Positions 1-5,393 of a stretch of DNA of 5,411 bases are shown piece by piece. A program made the translations under genes and the position numbers. The notes under the pieces are model-generated. The model was not told the origin of the DNA, ran no database searches, and saw nothing but the letters and a program-made list of their open reading frames with translations. Source of the stretch: CAZVWH01 sp964631175 (GTDB lineage: Bacteria > Planctomycetota > Phycisphaerae > Sedimentisphaerales > Anaerobacaceae). The stretch spans positions 1 through 5,411 of the forward strand of contig CAZVWH010000144.1 in the NCBI GenBank assembly GCA_964631175.1, given 5' to 3'. How positions within the stretch are numbered: position 1 is the first letter of the stretch; each line of letters begins with the position of its first letter.

Positions 1-65
1 AAATTTTATAAAAATCACTTGAAATGGTCAAGAATTCTCTTTCCCCTTGATTTCCGCCTGGTCTG

Positions 66-154
66 AAGTGCCTAAAGTAAGCTAAAGTGCCTAAAATGAG
101 CTAAAGTTAAAGTTTACAATTTAATTACTTTAGTCACTCCAAACTTTAGTCACT
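66..154. repeat. Short tandem and inverted AGTGnCTAAAGT-like repeats
   Basis: Two 19-bp units lie head to tail at 66-84 (AAGTGCCTAAAGTAAGCTA) and 85-103, differing at two positions, with a partial third unit after them. Two exact copies of ACTTTAGTCACT follow at 127-138 and 143-154. Read on the other strand these are AGTGACTAAAGT, one base different from the AGTGCCTAAAGT inside the tandem units, so the two halves are related in inverted orientation. TAAAGTTT (108-115) also pairs exactly with AAACTTTA (141-148). The block lies just past the 3' end of the aminotransferase gene. It has no T-run typical of an intrinsic terminator. It may be a copy of an interspersed repeat, but its copy number cannot be judged from this window. 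Confidence 0.75.
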
Positions 155-162
155 TTGGCGAT

Positions 163-996
163 TTATATTACAAACTTTTGGAATTCCTGAATGAGCAGTT
201 TTGTATATCTGCCGGGCGTACCGTTACCGATGGTCTTACCATCGAATCTGATAACGGGCACGATATCTTTTGTCGTCACAGCGACGAAAAGCTCATCAGC
301 CGAGCTTGCCTGCTCCGCTGTTAGTGATTTTTCAACTGATTCTAATCCGATATTCTTACCGGCGGCAAGTACAAATTTGCGTGTGATGGAGGGTAAAATA
401 TTAGCTGTAAGAGGGGTGGTCTGAAGTTTTTGTCCAAAGATTGCAAAAAGAGCCGAAGCTGATCCCTCGGTAATGAAACCTGTCTCATCAACGAATATCG
501 CCTCGGCACAGCCTTTCCTGGCGGCATCCTGACGAGCAAGAACATTGGCTAATAGATTCAGTGACTTTATGTCACATCTTTTCCACCGCCAGTCAGGATG
601 TGTCGATACCGCAATACCTCCTGTTTTTTCCTGCGTGGTATCCGGCAGCTCGGTCACGGTCAGAAAGAAATTCGGCTTTAAGCCGGCATCTCCGACATGG
701 TTACGTAGCCCAGAACCGCGTGTTATGTGAAAATATATCTTGGCGTTGGCAATACCGGCAGAATCAAAGGCCCTGCGAACCCTGCCTCGAATCAGGTCAA
801 TATCAATGCCGGTGATTTGAATAGCATTCAGGCTGCGTGTAAATCGTTGCAGGTGTTCTTCCAATGCGAATATCCTGCCGTTGTAGCTCCGCACCACCTC
901 ATAGACTCCATCGCCGAAGAATATTCCACGGTCGAGATAAACCGGCTCAAGCTTCTCTATCGACACAATTTTGTCCTGTATCATAGCCAATTGCAT
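163..996 (-). CDS. dat: D-amino-acid transaminase-like class IV aminotransferase
   Basis: This is a 277-residue, full-length fold-type IV PLP enzyme of the D-alanine/branched-chain aminotransferase family, expected to act in the cytoplasm. D-amino-acid transaminase moves the amino group between D-amino acids and 2-oxo acids, supplying for example D-glutamate or D-alanine for peptidoglycan. Visible signatures are LDRGIFFGDGVYEV (residues 21-34), the PLP-binding lysine K144 in CDIKSLNLL, and the cofactor-contacting glutamate E177 in ITEGSAS. ITRGSGLRNH (91-100) gives R98 and H100 which, with Y32, match the carboxylate-trap residues known for Bacillus D-amino-acid transaminase. This favours Dat over IlvE or aminodeoxychorismate lyase. 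The ATG at 996 is supported by a GGAG (1007-1004 on this strand) seven bases upstream. The gene is divergent from rplU across a 216-bp gap. Family is near certain; the D-amino-acid substrate is inferred from the motif. Confidence 0.85.
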   Translation of the reverse strand: MQLAMIQDKIVSIEKLEPVYLDRGIFFGDGVYEVVRSYNGRIFALEEHLQRFTRSLNAIQITGIDIDLIRGRVRRAFDSAGIANAKIYFHITRGSGLRNHVGDAGLKPNFFLTVTELPDTTQEKTGGIAVSTHPDWRWKRCDIKSLNLLANVLARQDAARKGCAEAIFVDETGFITEGSASALFAIFGQKLQTTPLTANILPSITRKFVLAAGKNIGLESVEKSLTAEQASSADELFVAVTTKDIVPVIRFDGKTIGNGTPGRYTKLLIQEFQKFVI

Positions 997-1020
997 AAAT
1001 TCACTCCAGATAACCAGAAT

Positions 1021-1122
1021 CTGGTAATTGGTTAAATGGCAACTGGTCCCTTAGGGATTGGTTAAATAGTTAATTCAATAACCAATAACCAATTACCAGT
1101 TACCAATCACCTATTTAACCAA
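1021..1122. repeat. Interleaved inverted repeats between divergent genes
   Basis: CTGGTAATTGGTTA (1021-1034) is an exact inverted match to TAACCAATTACCAG (1086-1099). TTGGTTAAATAG (1058-1069) is an exact inverted match to CTATTTAACCAA (1111-1122). The word ATTGGTTAAAT is also repeated directly at 1027-1037 and 1057-1067, and AACTGGT (1041-1047) pairs with ACCAGTT (1095-1101). Because the two pairs are interleaved, the region could form alternative hairpins, though not all at once. It lies between the dat start and the rplU promoter, so it could affect either gene. It could equally be a non-coding interspersed repeat. Confidence 0.8.
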
Positions 1123-1137
1123 ACCAATAAAATTTGC

Positions 1138-1166
1138 TTTACAAAAAGAATGCTACTGCGTAATAT
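1138..1166 (+). promoter_or_regulatory. Sigma70-type promoter of rplU
   Basis: A -35 element TTTACA (1138-1143; 5 of 6 to TTGACA) is separated by exactly 17 bp from a -10 element TAATAT (1161-1166; 4 of 6 to TATAAT). Transcription would begin near 1173, leaving a leader of about 40 nt before the GTG of rplU. No attenuator or hairpin is evident in that leader. The site is immediately downstream of the inverted repeats at 1021-1122. The assignment rests on consensus match and position only. Confidence 0.6.
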
Positions 1167-1199
1167 ACCGACTCTAATTAGATTTTCGAGTATAAAATT

Positions 1200-1204
1200 A
1201 GGAG
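1200..1204 (+). promoter_or_regulatory. Shine-Dalgarno site fixing the rplU start
   Basis: AGGAG sits eight bases upstream of the GTG at 1213. That is ideal spacing, and it selects this GTG over the in-frame ATG at 1150, which lies upstream of the predicted -10 box and has no such site. Confidence 0.85.
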
Positions 1205-1212
1205 TTCCGAAA

Positions 1213-1542
1213 GTGTATGCGGTAATTGAACAAGGCGGAAAACAGTACAAAATCGCCGAAGGCGATTGCTTAAATATCGAACTGACTGAAATCGAGCCCG
1301 GTGCCAAGACAATCGAGTTGGATAAGGTTTTATTTGTAAGCGATGGTGAAAATATAAAAATCGGTACGCCGTATTTGGAGGGCGCAAAGGTCGTGGCCTC
1401 ATTTAAGACCACAGCGCAAGATGCCGTCGTTAAAGGTAAAAAGCTCTATCCGACGCACTTTCGCAGACGCAAAAACAGCATGAGGCGCATTGGCCACCGA
1501 CAAAAGTATCTTGAAGTGGTAATTGACAAAATCCAAGCCTGA
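1213..1542 (+). CDS. rplU: 50S ribosomal protein L21
   Basis: This 109-residue protein binds 23S rRNA in the large ribosomal subunit. It opens with the family hallmark MYAVIEQGGKQYKI (GTG read as Met), followed by the central IKIGTPYLEGAKV segment. It ends with the basic RNA-binding tail containing FRRRKNSMRRIGHRQKY, where the GHRQ motif is typical of L21. The length is close to the usual 100-110 residues. Starting at GTG 1213 gives the canonical N-terminus; starting at ATG 1150 would add 21 residues foreign to the family. It has its own promoter and a good ribosome binding site. In most bacteria rpmA (L27) follows directly, but here a gene-free gap follows. The last 18 codons (1486-1539) have a diverged second copy at 4475-4528. 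No clear intrinsic terminator is seen downstream. Confidence 0.97.
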   Translation: MYAVIEQGGKQYKIAEGDCLNIELTEIEPGAKTIELDKVLFVSDGENIKIGTPYLEGAKVVASFKTTAQDAVVKGKKLYPTHFRRRKNSMRRIGHRQKYLEVVIDKIQA

Positions 1543-1891
1543 AACAACTCTTTCGCATCCCTCGTCCATACACTTAACGCATGCTGGATGTGCGATATGA
1601 ATTTGGGAAGATATCACGGCTTAACAAAAGCAAGAATAACTTAATTAAATAGCCCTATATACCCTAATCCGACAGCGTAATTATCTTGAAAATACCCTAT
1701 TTATTTGGCATAATATTAACAGTAAATATGTCTATAATAAAAAAATGTTTGTCTCACAATTTTCTCATCATCGCATTGCTAATATGATAGTTGATATATA
1801 CAAAGATTTGTTAAATTACCTTTTGTAAGAACATACTTTAAAAAGCATGAAGATAATGCGTGGAAGGTGTGAAAGGTGATAGGGAGAAAGG
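1543..1891. other. AT-rich intergenic gap, no gene seen
   Basis: No convincing coding sequence was found in this 349-bp stretch, and specifically no L27 (rpmA). An imperfect hairpin can form between TCGCATCC (1553-1560) and GGATGTGCGA (1586-1595), but it lacks a T-tract and is not a clear terminator. Promoter-like hexamers for the downstream gene are scattered: TTGGCA (1705-1710) lies 22 bp, too far, from TATAAT (1733-1738), and TTGTTA (1808-1813) lies 18 bp from CATACT (1832-1837). None is strong enough to call alone. No tRNA or recognisable structured RNA was seen. Confidence 0.6.
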
Positions 1892-4474
1892 GTGCTGGCT
1901 GTGAAACACATTTTTAACAAAAATCACTGTTATCTGCTATTTTTATTCGCTTTAATTCAACTGGTTTCACTGGTTCCCGTACAGGCGGAGTTTATAGCAG
2001 ATGGAGTTACGCTTACACCATTGACTAATGACGGCAAATCGAGGGCCGTATCATGGGCATATCATGGAGACCTAATCTGTATTGTGCGGGAAGAGACCAT
2101 CACACAAAGGCAATTGTTGATTATGAATTCGGACGGCTCACGTGAGCAAAAAGTAACTCCAATTGGAAATCCTTTCTTTGCAGAGTGGTCGTGGGATGGA
2201 AAAAAACTTGCGTACGAATTTTCCAACGCGGACGATAGAGAAAGCCAGGCAGGAGTCTTCATTTGCGATTTGGCCAATAAGAAATCCCTCTCAATATCGG
2301 CACCATATCCTCAAGGCTATATTGAGGAAGATGATGGACCGTTCTGGTCTGCGGATAATAAATATGTAGCGTACAGGATTGAACCCGGAGAGGGCAGAAA
2401 AAGCCAGGTCTGGGTGGCTGATGCTCAATCGGGTAAGTACTGGCACATTTTGGCTGAGCGCGGTGAGGCAGAAGAACAACGATGGAGCCCTTCGGTTCCT
2501 CCAAAGATTTGTTTGCTGACAGAAGCCGGCGGTGGAGGATCCGATGCGGCCACAGTCAATCCCGACGGCAAAGAGCTTATTCTTCTGACAGATATTGGCG
2601 CACAGTCGGTAGATGTAGATGAGCCACGATGGAGCCCAACCGGCGAATGGGTCGCCTTTACAAGTAATATCGATATGACACAGACCGAACGAGAGATCGA
2701 ACGCTCAGACTGCTGGGTCAGCCGGCCTGATGGTACTGAAGCTCGAAACCTTACTAACGCAACCTCACCCGCTACTGAAAATCAGCTTGAAATCGATGAA
2801 CCACTCTGGTCCTGGGACGGCCGGTGGATTCTCAGCGATGGTGAGAGGTTTGACAATCAAGGTAATGACATCTCCACCATTTATCTGATTGACCCCATTA
2901 AAGGCGGGTATCAGCCGATTATCACATCCTACCCCAGAAAAACAGGCGAAATCAACTTCTTCGAATCGGTAAAATGGTCCTACGACTCTACTAAAATTGC
3001 CGTTCTTGCCGAGCGTTACGTGGTAAAAAACTGGGGGCCGGAGCCACAATTCGAGAGGCTACGGCTGGTTCTAAGTATCTACGACGTTCGGGAAAACAGA
3101 ATGGAAGACATCCTCATTTACGATACCCAGCTCGACCGAAAAGGAATTCTCGGCAGCTCTCATAGGTATAACATAGAAGATATAGCGTGGTCACCCGACA
3201 ATCGCTCGATTCTGCTTACAATAGCAACTATCGTAAGCAGCGAAGATGGCATTTTTCAACCAAACGTTTACCGATTAGACTTACCGCAACGTCTTATTTC
3301 AGCTACTGCAGCACAACACATCGGTCCTGTCATGGGGCGAGGTGAGGCGGTGGCTCAAAAGGCGACGGAAGTAGAACGAACCGGCGCCGCAGAGCAGCCG
3401 TTGCCAAGGACAGCACGAGTACAGGCCGACGAGGAAGGGTTTGTTACAAATACGATAAAGCCTTTGCATATGACTGTCGAAGAAGCCGTTGCATCTCTTC
3501 CAGCCAGCTATGGCCAATATTTCACCGTGAATCCTGTACGCAACCTCCTGCTGTTCAAAGGTCCGGCTGATGCGTTGTCTGCATTCCGTAATGATTTGCA
3601 ACTGATTGATACGCTGTCTCCCCATATTTTAGTGGACCTTCTGGCAGTAGAACTTTCCGACGAAGCAAACCAGAAGCTCGGTCTCGATTGGACATACGTC
3701 GAAGGCCATTTCGGGCTTTTTCAGCCTACAGGAAGGGCTGTCCAAACATTTGGCCACGTAGGTACAAGCGAAGATTACCGTGTAGGCTTTCCAAGTGGCG
3801 CCTTGGATACCCTCAGCACTTTACCCGGGGTCGGACAATCGTTTTATCAGGGTGTTGGTACGCTGCCACGCGAATTCTACATTCGCCTTAATACCCTCGT
3901 AAAACAAGGCGAAGGCACAATTCTGGCAAATCCGAGAGCCGTTGCGATGAGCGGAAAGGAGTCTCTGATTAACATGCGCAAAACACTGAATTACTTCTTC
4001 AATGAGGGCTTCGATGTTTCCGGAAGGCCGATCGTTAAAAAGAGTGATATTTCTGCCGACACAGAAGGTCGAATTGTACCGACGCTTTTGGCGGATGGAA
4101 CAATCCATCTCAACGTTGATGTCAAGGTCGGCAACTTTACATTTACGCCGGACGTGGGACTGCCGGAATTAACTACACGACAATCTACAACAGAAGTTAC
4201 CGTTCAGGAAGGCCAAACTCTTATTCTGGGCGGATTGCGTCAGCAGGAGATGAGTAACTCGGTTACAAAAGTTCCTATTCTCGGCGATATGCCGCTTATC
4301 GGGGCACTATTCAAGCAGGAAGAAAAGGTAATCAAGCACAGTGTCTTGACAATCTTTATCACACCACACGTGCTTCAGCCTGAAGGCCCCGTTCCTGAAT
4401 GGCCGCAGTTTGACTCTGAAGACTTTGGGATGGTCCCCATTATGAAGGATAAGAACCAAACCGAGCAACAATAA
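1892..4474 (+). CDS. TolB-like beta-propeller/secretin fusion protein
   Basis: This is an 860-residue exported protein. A Sec signal peptide is visible: basic start, hydrophobic core CYLLFLFALIQLVSLV (13-28), likely cleavage after VQA at residue 32. Residues about 40-460 carry eight PD40/TolB-type motifs of WS-x-D-G/N-x-hydrophobic pattern, around 55, 99, 152, 198, 247, 306, 362 and 433, indicating a beta-propeller. After a linker (about 465-515), residues 518-575 resemble a secretin N1/NolW subdomain. Residues 578-828 are a secretin domain, with PHILVDLLAVELSDEANQKLGLDW near its start and the C-terminal signature GQTLILGGL (774-782), KVPILGDMPLIGALF (793-807) and LTIFITPHVL (819-828). Secretins form outer-membrane export rings, whereas TolB propellers are periplasmic interaction modules; the propeller would hang in the periplasm. 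Start is uncertain: GTG 1892 follows GGGAG by five bases, while GTG 1901 (MKHIFNK) is also plausible. No type II secretion or pilus partner genes are in the window. Domain calls are strong; the transported substrate is unknown. Confidence 0.88.
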   Translation: MLAVKHIFNKNHCYLLFLFALIQLVSLVPVQAEFIADGVTLTPLTNDGKSRAVSWAYHGDLICIVREETITQRQLLIMNSDGSREQKVTPIGNPFFAEWSWDGKKLAYEFSNADDRESQAGVFICDLANKKSLSISAPYPQGYIEEDDGPFWSADNKYVAYRIEPGEGRKSQVWVADAQSGKYWHILAERGEAEEQRWSPSVPPKICLLTEAGGGGSDAATVNPDGKELILLTDIGAQSVDVDEPRWSPTGEWVAFTSNIDMTQTEREIERSDCWVSRPDGTEARNLTNATSPATENQLEIDEPLWSWDGRWILSDGERFDNQGNDISTIYLIDPIKGGYQPIITSYPRKTGEINFFESVKWSYDSTKIAVLAERYVVKNWGPEPQFERLRLVLSIYDVRENRMEDILIYDTQLDRKGILGSSHRYNIEDIAWSPDNRSILLTIATIVSSEDGIFQPNVYRLDLPQRLISATAAQHIGPVMGRGEAVAQKATEVERTGAAEQPLPRTARVQADEEGFVTNTIKPLHMTVEEAVASLPASYGQYFTVNPVRNLLLFKGPADALSAFRNDLQLIDTLSPHILVDLLAVELSDEANQKLGLDWTYVEGHFGLFQPTGRAVQTFGHVGTSEDYRVGFPSGALDTLSTLPGVGQSFYQGVGTLPREFYIRLNTLVKQGEGTILANPRAVAMSGKESLINMRKTLNYFFNEGFDVSGRPIVKKSDISADTEGRIVPTLLADGTIHLNVDVKVGNFTFTPDVGLPELTTRQSTTEVTVQEGQTLILGGLRQQEMSNSVTKVPILGDMPLIGALFKQEEKVIKHSVLTIFITPHVLQPEGPVPEWPQFDSEDFGMVPIMKDKNQTEQQ

Positions 4475-4531
4475 CGCATTGGTCATCAGCAGAAATATCT
4501 GCGGGTAACAATTGACAAGATAGAGGCTTAG
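4475..4531 (+). pseudogene. Remnant of the C-terminus of a second L21 gene
   Basis: Translated directly after the stop of the secretin-fusion gene and in the same frame, these bases read RIGHQQKYLRVTIDKIEA then TAG. The last 18 residues of the intact rplU here (1486-1539) read RIGHRQKYLEVVIDKIQA, so 14 of 18 are identical. The DNA matches at 37 of 57 positions, with many differences at third codon positions. This points to a diverged homologue that evolved as coding sequence, not a fresh duplication. It has no start codon and no L21 N-terminus. The family-typical arginine in GHRQ is glutamine here. Its TAG overlaps the stop of the convergent siroheme gene. It is probably an untranslated fossil marking a rearrangement. 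Confidence 0.85.
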
Positions 4532-5181
4532 GCTTTTGGACTTGCGCTTTCTATGATTTTTTCGGCCCGGTCGCGCCAGGCTGCTGAGCCGTTTTTAACA
4601 AAATAATCAAACGACTCATCATCAACCAGCTCGCCCAACAAAGCTTTGCGGTCGGCTGGATTCAAGACATCCTCAATAATGTGTTTTCGAAGCCTTTCCA
4701 GCTCAGCCAGGAACTCGCCGTGTTTTTCAGTGAAAATTCGCTCCAGCTTCTTTCTAATGTGGCCGGCATAAGCGGGATAATCTCCTTCGGTACTGATAGC
4801 TATCTGTAGGTCACCGCGTCTAACCACCGCGGGCACATAAAAATCACACAGTTCCGGATTGTCAACAACATTACACAAAATCTCCAATCCCTGACAATCC
4901 TTGTATATCTGTTTGTTGAGCTTGTGGTCATTCGTTGCTGCTATAACGAGCACGGCTCCAGTTAGATAATCTTTGGAATACTTGGATCTGATCAATTCAG
5001 CGCCGCTGCCGGCGCAAAGATTTGTAAGAACATCGTCCCCGATAAATCGGGGCTCAGCTAAAACCACCAGCCGGGCACCGGCTGCCAATAGCGAGCGAGC
5101 CTTTCGCACCGCTACAGCTCCGCCGCCAATCAAGACCACACGCCGACCAGACAATTCCAGAAATATCGGATATTTAGCCAT
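4528..5181 (-). CDS. Precorrin-2 dehydrogenase/sirohydrochlorin ferrochelatase-like protein
   Basis: This 217-residue cytoplasmic enzyme corresponds to the Met8p/CysG N-terminal family. Members oxidise precorrin-2 to sirohydrochlorin with NAD+, and some also insert iron to make siroheme, the cofactor of sulfite and nitrite reductases. Evidence: MAKYPIFLELSGRRVVLIGGG start, a Rossmann glycine motif with GGGAVAVRKA (19-28), VIAATND (79-85), and NVVDNPELCDFYVPAVV (104-120), where D107 aligns with the catalytic aspartate of CysG. It continues with RGDLQIAISTEG (122-133) and a helical C-terminal dimerisation region. Length fits a stand-alone enzyme without the CysG methyltransferase half. ATG 5181 is preferred over ATG 5217 because it gives the family N-terminus and the predicted promoter lies between them. 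In STEGDYP (130-136) tyrosine replaces the serine usual in S-T/S-x-G-x-S-P. Ferrochelatase activity cannot be judged from sequence. Confidence 0.9.
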   Translation of the reverse strand: MAKYPIFLELSGRRVVLIGGGAVAVRKARSLLAAGARLVVLAEPRFIGDDVLTNLCAGSGAELIRSKYSKDYLTGAVLVIAATNDHKLNKQIYKDCQGLEILCNVVDNPELCDFYVPAVVRRGDLQIAISTEGDYPAYAGHIRKKLERIFTEKHGEFLAELERLRKHIIEDVLNPADRKALLGELVDDESFDYFVKNGSAAWRDRAEKIIESASPKA

Positions 5182-5187
5182 ACTTGT

Positions 5188-5196
5188 ATTATAACA
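5188..5196 (-). promoter_or_regulatory. Extended -10 promoter for a leaderless siroheme-enzyme mRNA
   Basis: Read on the minus strand, TGTTATAAT is a perfect extended -10 element (TGnTATAAT). The hexamer ends six bases before the ATG at 5181, so transcription would start at or within a base or two of the start codon. No Shine-Dalgarno sequence exists in those six bases. A weak -35-like TTGCTA (5214-5209) lies 15 bp upstream; an extended -10 does not need a strong -35. A leaderless transcript is inferred. Confidence 0.6.
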
Positions 5197-5242
5197 CACG
5201 TTTGCAAATAGCAACACCGAACTCGCTTAAAAAAATATTGGT

Positions 5243-5271
5243 TTTTCAATTCGCAGAAACTATTTTATAGT
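5243..5271 (+). promoter_or_regulatory. Candidate promoter toward the right edge
   Basis: TTTTCA (5243-5248) and TATAGT (5266-5271) are separated by 17 bp in AT-rich DNA. Transcription would start near 5278 and run through the hairpin element at 5302-5364 toward a possible start codon at 5394. Such matches arise easily by chance in AT-rich sequence. Confidence 0.35.
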
Positions 5272-5301
5272 ATAAACTTAAAATATATTTTGTAAGACGT
5301 G

Positions 5302-5364
5302 GATTGCTTTGGCAATCTGGATTCCCGCCGGAGTTTATCCCGTACTTTGATACGGGGCGGGAAT
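5302..5364. repeat. Hairpin-rich REP-like intergenic element
   Basis: GATTGC (5302-5307) and GCAATC (5312-5317) form a six-bp stem with a four-base loop. ATTCCCGCC (5321-5329) is an exact inverted match to GGCGGGAAT (5356-5364), and inside it CCCGTA (5339-5344) pairs with TACGGG (5351-5356) around a six-base loop. The GC-rich core stands out from AT-rich flanks. The GGATTCCCGCC...GGCGGGAATGACA layout resembles dispersed palindromic elements seen between genes in many bacterial genomes. Genome copy number cannot be tested here. It has no following T-run, so it is not a standard terminator. Confidence 0.6.
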
Positions 5365-5393
5365 GACAAAGAAAACAAGAAATATCAGGACCT

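Noticed and set aside
1..32. Minus-strand hairpin CTTGA/TCAAG (18-32) followed by T-rich DNA, as a terminator for the aminotransferase gene
   Set aside because: The stem is only five AT-rich pairs and lies about 130 bases past the stop codon; too weak to call.
66..154. CRISPR-like array
   Set aside because: The repeats are short, directly abutting and inverted in part, with no uniform spacers and no cas genes.
191..1035. Plus-strand open frames across the aminotransferase gene
   Set aside because: They oppose a full-length enzyme with all active-site residues; no independent evidence of coding.
1150..1212. ATG at 1150 as the start of L21, adding 21 residues
   Set aside because: The extension resembles no L21, it begins upstream of the predicted -10 box, and GTG 1213 has an ideal AGGAG and the canonical N-terminus.
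1107..1617. Minus-strand open frames across rplU
   Set aside because: They are the reverse complement of a confident ribosomal protein gene and show no family features.
2259..4108. Several antisense and out-of-frame open frames of 60-110 codons within the secretin-fusion gene
   Set aside because: They lie wholly inside a long, well-supported gene, lack recognisable domains and ribosome binding sites, and look like coding shadows.
4472..4531. Stop-codon readthrough appending the L21-like tail to the secretin fusion
   Set aside because: The tail is in frame, but nothing around the TAA suggests programmed readthrough and the peptide is plainly an L21 C-terminus; a fossil fragment is simpler.
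5182..5217. ATG at 5217 as the start of the siroheme enzyme, adding 12 residues
   Set aside because: The added residues are not family-like, and the extended -10 element lies inside this stretch.
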